The notes: a model not told the origin generated them from the sequence alone. A DNA stretch of 64,000 nucleotides from Gigaspora rosea (GCA_003550325.1 QKWP01001244.1:89442-153441), one strand, 5' to 3'. Positions 44,970 to 56,718 are shown, counted from the stretch's first letter. Made by a program: numbers and translations.

Positions 44970-46298
44970 ATGGAGAATGGGGATATAGAAAAAAAGCATA
45001 AAATTGTTTATTGTCAAATTGATTATATTGATAATAAACTACAGTTTTTAATAAAATATAGAGTAAATTTAAAAAATATAGTTATCTCAACAAAATCAAC
45101 TTTACAAGCTACATTATTATATGCAAAAGTATATTATTAAACTATATTTATTATTATATATAATTTATTTAATTTTATGTAAATTTAATTTTATTTTAGG
45201 CTATTAATCCTAGTTTTAAAAGTACAATCTCAGGTTCATTAGTTTTTGGATTATAGCTAAAAACAGTTTAAAAAGTTGGAAAATCTTACAACAAATCTAA
45301 ACAAGTTAAACCTGCTAATAAATATACTAAAATAACTTTAGAAAAGCAGACTAGAGTATTATCATCAAAATTATTATTAATAATTGTCATGGCTGATGCT
45401 GAAGTTGGCTGATGCTGAAGCTCAGGAGTCTCTATTGGAAACTATAAGCCCTGCTAAAATCCACATATACTCTATAAATATAAAATCTACACCCAAACCC
45501 TACCCTAACCCTATAAGACAAAAGCGAAAAAAACATCCAAAAAAATTTTTAAAATTTTATATCAAAATAGGTCAAAGCTTCAGCATCAGCCAACTTCAGC
45601 ATCAGCCGTGACAATAATTAATAACAAAGTATTGCAAATATATGGACTAGGTGCTGCGAAAAGGAACCAAATTGACAAAACAAAAGATCTTCAGAAAATT
45701 AATTTTTGTATTGTAAATCTTATAATAACTTATAAGAAAATGCAAACTTTAAAGGGCTACACTACAAATTTTATTAATACAACAACTTATGTGCTTTAAG
45801 TAAAAAATGATCCTAATATCATTCTAAATTGATTTATATAAAAAAATTACTTTGAAAAAATTGTCAATTTGGTCACTTTTCCCAGCACCTAGCCCATATT
45901 ATTCTAAAGACAAATTAACTCTTAAAACATTAGAATTTTCAGTAAATGAATACAATTTTCTGATCAAATTTGGATCAAATAATGAAATTAAAACAAAACA
46001 ACAACTTCAAAAAACAGTTCAGGCAATTGATTAAGAGCAAATTTCTAGAAATGCATCTTATAAATTAGCAGCTACTAAGCAACTTTTACTATAAGAATAG
46101 TTCATGTTTAATGAATAAAGTAATTTAACTCAACAAATAAATCAAAAATTAAATTTAATCTAATTAATTTAGATAATTTTAATTTAAAAAATGCAATTAG
46201 TATAACAAAAAACCTGATAATTTGATTCTAAAATAGTTCAAGAAGTAATCAATGCTATTGGAACTAGAGTACAACATAGTACTAAAGATATTTTACTT
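44970..46298 (+). pseudogene. Multi-exon gene fossil, family unknown, cut by a MITE
   Basis: Exon 1 (ATG 44970 to about 45137) reads ENGDIEKKHKIVYCQIDYID and ends STLQATLLYAK. After an intron-like AT stretch with a TTTTATTTTAG acceptor, exon 2 starts at 45200. It reads AINPSFKSTISGSLVFG, two stops, KSYNKSKQVKPANKYTKITL and EKQTRVLSSKL. There the MITE at 45385 interrupts. Removing it with one 5-base duplicate restores the frame into NKVLQIYGLGAAKRNQIDKT, KDLQKINFCIVNLIITYKKM, to a stop at 45799. Farther exon-like pieces read DKLTLKTLEFSVNEYNFLIK (45906 on) and VQEVINAIGTRVQHSTKDIL (46235-46294). There the pogo-type MITE begins. I do not recognise the protein. Confidence 0.5.
45385..45613. mobile_element. 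MITE, TGTCATGGCTGATGCTGAAG ends, copy 2
   Basis: The terminal inverted repeat TTGGCTGATGCTGAAG is doubled at both ends and bounded by TGTCA/TGACA. A perfect 5-base duplication ATAAT flanks it at 45380-45384 and 45614-45618. The interior matches the copy at 24390 (AAACTATAAGCCCTGCTAAA; ACCCTAACCCTATAAGAC). It inserted into the coding sequence of the surrounding fossil gene. Confidence 0.85.
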
Positions 46299-46302
46299 TA
46301 TA

Positions 46303-46895
46303 AAGTAAAATAGGGTATTGTAGCAAAGGGATATTGTGGTGAATTTGTACTATCTTGTAATACAATAACCAGAATTGATTAATTTTTATACTATTAAATT
46401 CGTCTCGATGAGATGAATCGAATAGTGGCTAGATTATTAAATTCTGATTACTGGATCACAAAATAATAATGCTTTATGTACATATGATACACTTTTCATC
46501 ATAATACCCTCAAATTTATTTTTGTATTGTACTGTATTATACATAATCATTAATATCTTGTGATCTAGTAATTGGAATTGGATGATATAACCACTATTCG
46601 ATTCATCTTATTGAGACAAATCAAATGCTATAAAAATTATTCAATTCTGGTCATTGTATCATGATATAACTCAAATTCGCTACAATACCCTACTCTCTCT
46701 AAAATCTTTACTTTAGTTTCTTTACCTTTGAATGATAATATTGTTTGATCTAGTGATTAGAATTTAATGATCTTTATATTATTAGATTCATATTTGTAAG
46801 ACAAGTTAGTTGATATCAAAATTATTTGATTCTGTTAGATAATTCATATAATATTATTAAACAAATTCAACTTTACCACAATACCCCTTTTACCT
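46303..46895. mobile_element. Non-autonomous pogo-type element, 593 bp
   Basis: The left end AAGTAAAATAGGGTATTGTA, GCAAAG matches the reversed right end AGGTAAAAGGGGTATTGTGG, TAAAG. TA flanks both ends (46301-46302 and 46896-46897). The ends correspond to those of the 3.6 kb element at 56370 (AGGTAAAGTGGGTATTGTGG, CGAA), which could have supplied its transposase. Inside are four decayed palindrome-core motifs (for example GATGAATCGAATAGTGGC near 46410 and its inverted form near 46595). Confidence 0.65.
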
Positions 46896-46912
46896 TATAT
46901 AGTCAAATTTCA

Positions 46913-47072
46913 ATATAATCACTAGTTCAGAAAACAAGAAACTGATGATTATAACAAGTTGTAACTATATAAAGACCAAATTTTATATAGTTTATAAGAG
47001 TTAGAGCTTAAAAATAGTGTGACTATATCAAGGTTGTAACTATATCAAAAGTAACAATAGTAAAATTTGATT
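46913..47072. repeat. Possible small inverted-repeat element
   Basis: CAAATTTCAATATAATCACT near 46903-46923 is loosely mirrored by AGTAACAATAGTAAAATTTG near 47050-47072. Internally, GTAACTATAT blocks repeat. Weak; the ends are not exact. Confidence 0.35.
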
Positions 47073-47241
47073 GTAATTTCTAAGTTAATGCACAAAAATG
47101 TCTAATCCTATAATTTATCTTTGGAGTATCTTTAGATATCAGAAGATAAAAGAAATGTAGAGCACAAAATAAAACAAGTAATGGTAACTATGATGATTTT
47201 AAATAATAAATTACATCACTATTATCCTGATTATTACTATA

Positions 47242-47404
47242 CAGTCGGCCCTCTCAGAACCGATCCTGTCAAAACCGATAACCTGCCAAAACCAGTTAAA
47301 AATTAATCCACCAGACACCCCGTTCCATAAGTAATAACCGATATCCTGCCATTTCCGATACTAAACCTGTTCACTATGCATACCGGTTCTGAGAGGGCTG
47401 ACTG
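47242..47404. mobile_element. CAGTC-ended MITE, 163 bp
   Basis: The left end CAGTCGGCCCTCTCAGAACC and reversed right end CAGTCAGCCCTCTCAGAACC differ at one base in 20. Inner motifs CTGTCAAAACCGATAACCTG and ACCGATATCCTGCCATTTCC are related to each other. TA precedes the left end; the right flank is CA, probably a mutated TA. The ends resemble Tigger/jerky-type pogo elements. Confidence 0.75.
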
Positions 47405-48058
47405 CACTACAATTTTATATCTGGGACTAAAAAATATAAAACTTTGCATTTTGACTAAGTTTTTTCTTGATGAGCTACATTTTTTAACAATGAAGGTCTA
47501 ATGTGTGCTAACATTCATTAGAAATTTGAACTATGCTTTAGTTTTAGCTAGAAATTTCTAGCAATATGTTTAGAAATTTATAGTGCCAATTTAAAATATT
47601 ATTGCCCTTGGTGTGAATATTTTAAAAACTATCATATAAAATTTTAAAATAATTAAAAAATAACTAAGTTAATAGAAAAGTTACAACTTGATTTAAAACT
47701 ATTTTGGTTATATTCAACTATTTTTTTTGACATGATACCTTTTGACTATTTTGTATTTGATATACTTTATCCTTTTTTTACAAATTACTAATAGGCTTTG
47801 GACTTTAATATTAGCAGAAATCAAAGAAAAAGGACTCTTCAATGATATAACTTGACAAGTAATTATAAATAAAATAAAATAATTAAATATTAGATTTGAT
47901 TTTTGAAAAAAGGAATTACATATTTGTAAATATACTTCTTTGTCAAGTAATAATAAAAAAAGGATGTTAAATAAATTTGATTTGAATTTACTATTTCAAC
48001 CTTCTCAAGCTTATATGTTATGACATTTTTGAAATAAATTTTTTAATTTATATAAAGC
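47405..48058. other. AT-rich, no gene supported
   Basis: Very few CpG dinucleotides and no coding or repeat signal I can name. Confidence 0.35.
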
Positions 48059-48060
48059 AA

Positions 48061-51000
48061 TGATAAATCCTTTAACAGATCCTCAACAATTTAAACAACA
48101 AGCATATAATAGGCTTATGTTATTTTTAAAACCTTTTTAAGATAATCTATTAAATAGTAAAACCTTTATATGAGGTTTTATATGCCATCCCAAGTAGCTC
48201 CCTATATTTATATTTTGGTATACTATAAATAGAAATTACTTAAAAAATACTCAAAATAAGGATAGAAAGTTTTTTATACAATGCAGTAGAGAAAAAATCA
48301 TATTCAAATATTAGTATTTTTTAAAAAACTCTTAAAAACTGTGGTTACTTATCAAAAAGAAAACCAGCAATTCAGAAAATTATTAAACATGAAAACAGAA
48401 TGCTTTTTATACTTTTAATGAATTATTAGAAGTACAAAAAATCAAAAAGCTTTGCATAAAGTAGATTTTTACTTTTTTGAAAACTTAGTTATATTTATTG
48501 AATAAATAAAGGTGGGTGCTATAATTTTGTTCTTTAGTTATCTTTGATAATTATAATTAGATTAATTTGCAATTATATTTATATATATTTATACATAACA
48601 TATTGTATATGCAATTTGGAATTATAAATACTTTTATTATATTCTTGGTTTATATTTATATTTTAACAGAAGAAGTATAGTGATTTTAATTAAATTTTTT
48701 TGACAAGAAAACAAATTACACTTAGATTAAACACATTATTAATTTATAAAGTCAAGAAGTTCAGAACAATAGTAATTAACTTTCTAAACTAATTTCATAA
48801 AGGTATATTCTTATATACTTGCAGAATATTGTAATGTATTCATTTTTTTAATTAAATTTGTGGGTATGTTTTAATAGTAAAACTATCTAATTGCTAAACT
48901 ACAACAAATTCCCTTTGTAGAGCACCTATAGACAAAAATATATGATATCAAAAAGTCAATTTACATATAAGAAAGAGTTAGCACTCCTATTTCAAATAAT
49001 AAATTTTACAAATCACATTTATTGAAAGGTAAAAAAATTTTTTAATATTTAATTTTTATATGTAGAGTAAAATTGCTTAAATTATTTGAAATTCTACTAT
49101 TTTATAAATTTAATAATTATTAACACTATATATTAATGCAATTAGACACCTTATAAAACTAGAACCATCATTAGTTTGAGATTAGAATTAGAGCATATTA
49201 TCTTCTTGACATTATTTTATTGACTCCAACAATCTTTAATCATTTAACATTATAAATCAAGAATGATACCTTTCAGAAGCCATGTGGTATTAAAAAAAAC
49301 TGTTTAAGCTTATTTGTCTTTATCAGACTTTAGAGACTACTGTACTAATTTACATATACTTCTATTAACTTTTTCTTTTATTTTTAGACAGAGTTTGCCA
49401 AAGATTGGTGTTGAAAAATAGTATACTAAAGCTATCAAAGTAAATAATTTTTATGATTAAATATAAGCATTTTAATTCTTAATATAAATATTAATATATA
49501 ATTATATTGATATTAAAAATTTTGCTTTAGTTATGTAAACAGGAAAGAAATAAAGGTCATGAACCAGAAAGTTTAGACAATCTACCAAAAACAAAAAATA
49601 AAGATTGGAGTCCAATAGTTGACAAATATATTGAAAATAAAGGCTGAAAAATGAATTTGCAAATTAGGGCTTAGTAGATAATTTTATTGAAAACAAAGAT
49701 TGCAGTTTAGAAAATAGTATCAACTGGAATATTTTACAACCAATAAATTCTGAAGAATTATCAAAACAAGAGAATCAATTTCAAAGAACATGGTGATACT
49801 CCTTATGGTACCTGTATAATGATTATAATAATTCCAGAAATAATTTTAGAGAAGAATCAGAGTTTTAAGATTATTGTTATTAGCCCTCTTCCTTATGAAG
49901 TAGCAACAATTAATATAAGGTAATGAAATATTATTTAAATTATGGAAACCGCAAAATAAATGAAGTATATCAATTAGAATTTTGATATTTTTTGAAAATA
50001 TTAGTTTAAAGGAATAACTGAGTCTTATTTTAAATAAATAGTAAGCGATAAACTTCTATTTAAATTATTTGTCAGATAATTTCTTATAATTAGCACAGAT
50101 TTAAAAGGTTTAAGTTCTAATTAGACAACTATTAGCATTTACCTTTGGGATCAAGTAATTATTAATTAATTTCATTCTTATCAATTAATTATAAATTTAG
50201 TCACAATTGTATTGCTATTTGTAATATTATTAGCATTTTACAGATTTGCTAAGGTGTTATACGCAGATATAACAATATAAATAATACAGGCTTTTTGATT
50301 ACAAATGTATTACCAGAAAATTATTATTATAATAGTATTTTGGATATTTTAGGTATAGGTCAATGTGATCCTAAGTGACTCTTCTAAACAACTTTATATC
50401 ATGTTTATATAGAAAATGGAAATAATACATTTGGCAAGTACTGATATCGAGTAAGATTTATTATCAATTAATGTAATGATATTAAGGAAGGTTAAGTAAT
50501 ATATTTAAATTATATTCATAATTTTAATAGGCCTTAATTATTATAATATTCCTTTATCTATAGCATGGCAACCTATTTCTCTTGATTTTTATAGTAGTAT
50601 GAAAGTTGATCTACTTGGTATCAATTTGACAATAGCTTATATATTTTGATATGAAAATGTATTTAATAAAACAACTAGAACATTATTTGTTATGTAAAGG
50701 TTGTGTTTATTTCTTGTAGTTGATTACTTTAATATATTTATTATAATTTCAAAGTGTTCAAATACTAGTAAATGGCTTAGTTCAAAATTATATAATATTA
50801 GACCCATATTTGAATGCTTTTATAGATATTAAAAGCAATTATATAGCTAGTATACAAATTGATATGATACTGCAAATAACTAAATTTTTTATTTAATTTA
50901 TAATTTATTATATTATATTTATTTATTGCCTAGATTTTAGTTGATCTGAACATTTACCAGATAAAACAGATCAAATATCTTTTGTGGATATAGTTAGTGT

Positions 51001-51480
51001 GCCAATAATCACAGAATCTTATTAAAAGTTGTATTAAATCTATTTGAAATTTCTCTAGATAGAAACAGAATAATAGTTATGGTTTATCTAATTTGTTCTG
51101 ATAGTACTTGCAAAATTTATATTATGTATAACAAACAGATACCATTATATACTAGTTCAGATAATAGTATATGTCAATAATAATTAAACTTATATTTTGC
51201 AGATAGCAATTTTTTCTTCAATATACAAGTATCTTCAAGTGAAGTAGGTTTATTATATTAATATAAATTATGGAGTTTGAATTTTCATTTCTAAAATAAT
51301 TATAATTTAATTTCTTTATATTTTAATAAACGTATTTATAGATATTTCAAGCAAATTGCCAGATTATAGGACTATTTTGATGACATGATGACTGATAAGG
51401 AAATTTACCTATTCTGATCTAAATTGGTAATTATTAATATAATATTTCATATTTGCATTACATTCATATTAAATTTTTTT
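48061..51480 (+). pseudogene. Large decayed multi-exon gene, family unknown
   Basis: Protein-like blocks separated by intron-like AT stretches occur in one direction. At 48061: INPLTDPQQFKQQAYNRLML, FLKPF, stop. At about 49530-49643: CKQERNKGHEPESLDNLPKT, KNKDWSPIVDKYIENKG. At about 50290: FLITNVLPENYYYNSILDIL, GIGQCDPK. At about 50530: LNYYNIPLSIAWQPISLDFY, SSMKVDLLGINLTIAYIF. Stops are frequent and consistent with C-to-T decay. No family motif is recognised. It could be a host gene or a transposon ORF, and it may be continuous with 44970-46298 and 51725-52218. Confidence 0.4.
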
Positions 51481-51486
51481 AATAAT

Positions 51487-51694
51487 TGTAGCTGATACTG
51501 AAATTTCAACCTATTCTGATACAAATTTTTAAAAAATTTTAGGGTAATTTTTCTGCTTTTTGTTTAGAATTGGGTTAGGGTTTAGAGTTAGAATTGATTA
51601 TTAAAGAGTATATATAGATTTTGGTAGAGCATATCTGATATATTTTCAAATCATGACCCAATTTCAGTATTAGCTATTTTTAGTATTAGCTACA
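51487..51694. mobile_element. MITE, decayed copy 3 (inverted)
   Basis: TGTAGCTGATACTGAAATTT at the left and ATTTCAGTATTAGCTATTTT, TAGTATTAGCTACA at the right are decayed forms of the 24390/45385 family ends. The interior is in the opposite orientation (GGGTTAGGGTTTAGAGTTAG corresponds to CTAACCCTATAAG..). CpG and TpG changes explain many differences. No clear duplication remains. Confidence 0.65.
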
Positions 51695-51724
51695 TGATCA
51701 TAAAAGAATATATGGGTATAGCTT

Positions 51725-52218
51725 CTTATTTTCTGCCACACAGATCCAAATTATGCCTGTTTTACTATTTGATTTGCATAAATTATATAAAAATATGCTG
51801 CAGATTAGATGAGTTAGATAGAAATATATGATTTTCATTTGTTGAACCAATCAGTAACTTATCAGATAAGTCACTATACCTCCTAACAACCATGTTTGTG
51901 CTTAACTGTCTATTATTATAAAATGTTCTAATATTACTCTATCTTTAATAAGCTATTTTATATACAAATTATGCTCTATTAATTATATAAAATTAGTTCT
52001 GATATACAAATATGCTATTGCTAGTTCAGATAGAAATTTATACTAAAAGACCAATATTGATCAAAAAAATAAATTTAGTAGTGATAAGAGTTGAGGTTTG
52101 GAATAAGCAAACTCAACTTGGCATGCAGTATATACATTATAATTTATTAGTAGATTTAGATATAAAGTTATATATTATAAATAATATAAATATATCTGAT
52201 ATATATATATTTTTTTAA
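51725..52218 (+). pseudogene. Coding remnant, family unknown
   Basis: Reads CRLDELDRNI, stop, FSFVEPISNLSDKSLYLLTT near 51803-51900. A 68-codon frame at 52012-52218 contains RPILIKKINLVVIRVEVWNK and TQLGMQYIHYNLLVDLDIKL. It looks like the tail of the fossil gene upstream. No domain is recognised. Confidence 0.35.
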
Positions 52219-52473
52219 AAAAAAAAACAAAAAAAGAATTTATTACTTATTATATTTATATAATAAACTTGATAAATTATTTTTTTAATTTGATTAAATA
52301 TAATCAGATTTAGAAATATTGTTGTTTTAAGAAAAAATAAAATTTTATTCGATTTAATTGTTTAAATATCTACAAATTTTATATATTTTTTATATTTTAT
52401 ATTCTAAGAATTTGTGCTTATGAAATAAATTGAAAAATGAATTTACTCTACACAACAGCAATTACCATCAGCT

Positions 52474-52747
52474 TAGGGTTCAAGGCACAGAGGCACGGCA
52501 TGCCTATAGGCATGCCTTTTAGCTATTGGGCATGCCCTAGTTATGTGACATAAATGTCATATCTGATTGGCTAGTATGGTTGGGAGTAATTGGAAGTATA
52601 GATAGTTAAGCAATATCAGAGAATTAAAAGCAATTGTTTGATATTTTCTATACAAAAAGGGTATGCCTATAGGAACGAGGAGCATGCCTCAACTCATGGC
52701 ATGCCTTCAGAGGCATGCCTAATTTTTTACCTGTGCCTCAAACCCTA
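52474..52747. mobile_element. hAT-like MITE, 274 bp
   Basis: The left end TAGGGTTCAAGGCACAG and reversed right end TAGGGTTTGAGGCACAG match at 15 of 17. The flanking 8-base duplication is CATCAGCT (52466-52473) and TATCAGCT (52748-52755). The interior carries repeated GGCATGCC palindromes. TAGGG ends with 8-base duplications are characteristic of hAT transposons. Confidence 0.8.
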
Positions 52748-52755
52748 TATCAGCT

Positions 52756-53150
52756 TTTTTAAGTTGTTTTTTTTCTATTCTACCAAAAATTCTTTTTGAA
52801 GAACTTGTAGATTTATTAGATAGTTAATTAACTGATGAATTATTTTGAGTTAAATTTTAAGGGGAGTGACAAAATCAGATGATTTTTTAGTGAAAGGGGG
52901 AGGTAAAAAAAGTTGAAATTATATATAAGAACCTGACTATAAATATATTAAGAAAAAGGGGGAGTAAACCTCTGATAAAAAATAATCAGGTAATTAATGA
53001 CATGGCCCTAATAGATTAATTTCTTTTTTTTTTTTTTATGTTTAATAATATTAACAAATTGATTAGAATCTTTACAAACTATATAAGTTTGTTAATTTAA
53101 ATTGTAAATTTTCTTTTCCAATTTGGATTATTAAAAATTTTAGCTAATTC
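52756..53150. other. AT-rich with two G-rich tracts, no gene
   Basis: GAAAGGGGGAGG (52895) and AAAAAGGGGGAG (52962) look like polypurine tracts, but no LTR or coding part accompanies them. Confidence 0.35.
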
Positions 53151-53154
53151 TTGA

Positions 53155-53905
53155 TATACTATACCATATGTTTTTGAAAATAAGCTATCTTTTTTTGCTA
53201 ATTTTTAACAAAAAATATCTGTGGTAGCTTATTTTCAGGTTACTTACTATTTTAAGTAAATGAAGGGTAGCTTATTTTTGAATACAAAACTCTAACAAGT
53301 AAAATTTATAACAATAAATAAATAAATATGCTATAGGCAATAAATAATATGCTGTAGACAATAAAAAAATATGCCATGAACAATAAATAAATATATTATA
53401 AACAATAAATAAATATGCAAAAAAAATTATAAGTAACTTATAAAGTGATTTTTGGTTAATCGATTATAATCACTACATAGTAAAGTCTAAATTTTACTAA
53501 GCAAATTGATTAAAGTCACTTTAGTAAGTTGTTCAGCAAATCAAAATACACATATTTTAAAAATTTTATTTAAATCAGAGAACATTTTATTATTTGAATT
53601 TTAATTTTTACGCTCAATAGCCTTTTTTTAAAAAAAAACTGTTGAATATAAAATTAAAAGTCAAATAATTAAAAGTTCTCTGATTTAAATAAAATTTTCA
53701 AATATGTGTATTTTGATCTGCTGAACTAGTTTACTTAAGCGACTTTAATTGATTTGCTTTGTAAAATTTAGATTTACTATGTAGCAACATTCATCAATCA
53801 TAGGGGTAGCTTATTTTTAGGTCAATTTTGGATCAAAACTAGGGGTTAACTTATTTTAGAATGTAGTTTATTTTTGGAAACATATGGTATCACTATAAAA
53901 AATAT
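53155..53905. repeat. Foldback element of about 750 bp
   Basis: The outer arms are ATACCATATGTTTTTGAAAA, TAAGCTA and the reversed ATACCATATGTTTCCAAAAA, TAAACTA. An inner hairpin (53480-53785) has arms of about 150 bases (CTACATAGTAAAGTCTAAAT, AATCAAAATACACATATTT, ATTTAAATCAGAGAAC) mirrored around a T7A9 centre near 53630. GGTAGCTTATTTTTG motifs repeat at both sides. Confidence 0.65.
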
Positions 53906-54423
53906 ATTTGTATTTACTAGTATGTTTTAAATAATAATGAATATGTCTACTAAAAATTGAATAAAACAAATTTTCAGAACAAAGTATAAATAAGTGCAAT
54001 TAATGTAACTTTAAACTCAGCTATAGTATGAAATAGAAGTTTGTCAAGATCACTACGTTTTTTATTGTATTTGCATACTATAATGATTTAAAACTTTTTC
54101 ATATATTAAACAAGTAGACATAACTAAAATTTAAAAAAAATAATTTGTATTATATATTTAATACAATTTTTTAATACTTTTATAACTTACTTAAATATCC
54201 AATAGGTTTTGGTAAGGCAATAGGTTTGATATAAGTTTTATTATAGCTTTAGATAGGATAGCAATTTGATATGAATTTTGGTTATATATTTGAATTTATT
54301 AACCAATTAACAGTATTTTTTGTACTACCAACAAGTTAAAATTTGTAGATTAGCAAATATATTCCAATATTTTTTATAGTAAACTATCTTATTTTTCACA
54401 GATCTTTATGATATTAAGTGCTA

Positions 54424-54609
54424 TTAACTTGCAAAAACTTCATCCATATTATTTAATTCTAATTCATTAGTTATTTGAAAAATATCTACAGCCATTTTAA
54501 GATCCATGTATGTATTTTTTTCTTCTTCAATATCTATAAGTTTTTCATAAACTATATAACTCTTGGATTTTATAGAATTTTTTTTTTGCTTGTGAATATT
54601 GTTTAACTT
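54424..54609 (-). pseudogene. C-terminal coding remnant, family unknown
   Basis: An uninterrupted minus-strand frame reads KSKSYIVYEKLIDIEEEKNT, YMDLKMAVDIFQITNELELN, NMDEVFAS to the TAA at 54424. It has the look of a true protein C-terminus (helical, acidic) but no start and no recognised family. Confidence 0.35.
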
Positions 54610-54882
54610 TTAATTCTTATGTTTCCATTTATTATTTTTATTTACATAGTTTGTATATTCAAAACATAGTTTTATTATTATTTTGAAATGCAATATTTTT
54701 GGGTTCATAAAGATGAACAAAGATTTGTAAAATTTGTAGATTCCTATTTAGAAAATATTACAATATTCAAGAAATAAATTTCAATATAAGTTGTTATTAT
54801 TTTGATATATGTTATTATTAATTAAATGTTGTTATTATTGTATTATTAATTTGATAATAGCAAATAAATTTAAACACTGTAT

Positions 54883-55392
54883 ATATAATATTTAAATGAA
54901 GGATCCTTGCACAGTACTATATAATTTTTATCACCAGGCATGGATGTAAATTGTGCTATTATAGCTGTTTACTTTTTGCCTTTCTCTTTTTTTTCATTTT
55001 TGTTTTTTACTATTTTTTGTGGTCTTTGTTTAGGTAGTATAGTCTTTCTCCTTTTTTACTTCCTTTTATTTTTCTTTATTTGTTTTTTTATTCTAGTAGA
55101 ATCTTGCTATTTGAGAAGTTAGAAGAAGAGGGTTAAGATGTAGGCGGTTATAATAGGTAACAAACTACAATCAGTAATTCAGACACGCTAAGTTTATCTA
55201 AACGAGGAGTTATGATAAGAGAAAATTTGATATAGCAGGTCACTTTTAAGGATCTTTAATGACACCTGAGTAGGTCATACTTTAATAGAATAGTCATTCT
55301 AGAGTAGTAAACACAGCACATAATGTACTTGTATTACAGAATGTGTATAAATAAAGTTGTAGCATGACTGCTGAATTCTAAAAAAAAATAAT
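54883..55392 (+). mobile_element. Retroposon-like element with long target duplication
   Basis: A 20-base near-duplicate, AATAAATTTAAACACTGTAT at 54863 and AATAAATTTAGGCACTGTAC at 55394, flanks a unit of about 510 bases. The unit ends in an A-rich, AAT-repeated tail (55378-55393). The inside is a pyrimidine-rich tract, then a body shared with 43730-44223. Long target duplications with a tail point to LINE-type mobilisation. The 60-codon frame at 54940 lies in the T-rich tract and is not called. Confidence 0.5.
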
Positions 55393-55464
55393 AATAAATT
55401 TAGGCACTGTACAAATGTAATTAATATTGGTGGTAATACTAGTATAGGTCAACAACCCTATAAT

Positions 55465-55682
55465 CGCCTATAAAAAAAATACTGCTAATATCATTTGATA
55501 AAATAATTGAATCTAAATTATATTGCTTATCATTATTTATTAATAACAAGCAATAAAAAATATCTAAAAAAATTAGTTGTAACAAATATTATACTAAACA
55601 AAGCTATGAAAAACTTTCTAATATTTTTAGTATTGGTATTAATGTACAATTTTTTAAATAAAAAATAATATTTTTTATAGAC
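55465..55682 (-). mobile_element. MULE-like MITE, decayed copy
   Basis: Reverse-orientation relative of 62891-63119: CCTATAAAAAAAATACTGCT, AATATCATTTGATAA at one end. Then AATTGAATCTAAATTATATT, GCTTATCATTATTTATTAAT and AAATTAGTTGTAACAAATAT, all matching the other copy's complement. CpG sites of the other copy are TpG/CpA here. Confidence 0.65.
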
Positions 55683-56366
55683 ACTTTTAGGCATCTTCTA
55701 AAAATGCATATTTTCTATGAATTATCCAATGATGAGTCAGTATTTAGTTAGAATTTAGTATAATATAGCACAATTATAAAAATCATTATTTTTTTAAAAA
55801 ACATTTATTTCTCAAATAAGAAACTACCTTTTATTCTCTAATAAAAAAATTTTTTAAGCAATTTTACTATATATATAACTAATTTCTAATTCTAATACAA
55901 ACTTTAAATAAATTTAACAAATTTGTTGTAAAAGATATATATCTTATATATATCACATGAGAGATACCTATAATTTCTCTTTTTTTTATTAATATATTAT
56001 ATTATTATTTTTGTGCAAATTATAAAAATATATAAAAATTATATTTCTAAAAACAAAAAAGCTCTACAAAAAGATAGTCAAAAAATAAGTATTATGATTA
56101 CTAAATATAGAAAAGCTTTATACAAAAATGATTTAAAATAAGCAAAACCAAATAGTGCCATATTTAAGCACAATTATTGGCAAATTATAGCAAAAGTAAT
56201 ATTTGGGCAAATTATTATTTGACTATTAACTTTTATCTAATAATTGCTAAATTTATATTATAATAATTGTATCTCAAAGATACTTGAGAACATTTGGGAT
56301 CTTTGCTTTGAAATAATCCTATAGTACTAGAATTGGCGGCAAGATATTAGAGGGCATGCCTCTATC
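55683..56366. other. AT-rich, no gene seen
   Basis: No repeat or coding signal recognised up to the left end of the pogo-type element. Confidence 0.35.
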
Positions 56367-56718
56367 ATAAGGTAAAGTGGGTATTGTGGCGAAATTAAAG
56401 TCACTACTAGCAAAACTTTGTACTTACTATATAATCAAACCTTTTTTCTTTTTTAGAATTCGATGCTAAGCTTATTTTGAAGCAGATTTTCCAAAATTAC
56501 CATGGTACGATGATCAAATTTAGAATATGATAATCGATTTGTACACGAGTACACAAAATCAAATTTTGAAAGGGTGGGAGGTATTGTGGCGAAATTAGAA
56601 AATCGGTAAAATTGGTATGAAAAATTTTTTTTTTACTTGTAAAAAATTATTTGAAAATTTTTTATTTAATTTTTTTTTAGATCTAATAATTCGAGCAGCA
56701 CGAGGTCACTTTTTGAGG

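Noticed and set aside
52890-52975. Retrotransposon polypurine tract and LTR
   Set aside because: AAAGGGGGAG tracts are suggestive, but no paired LTR, primer-binding site, or gag/pol fragment was found nearby.
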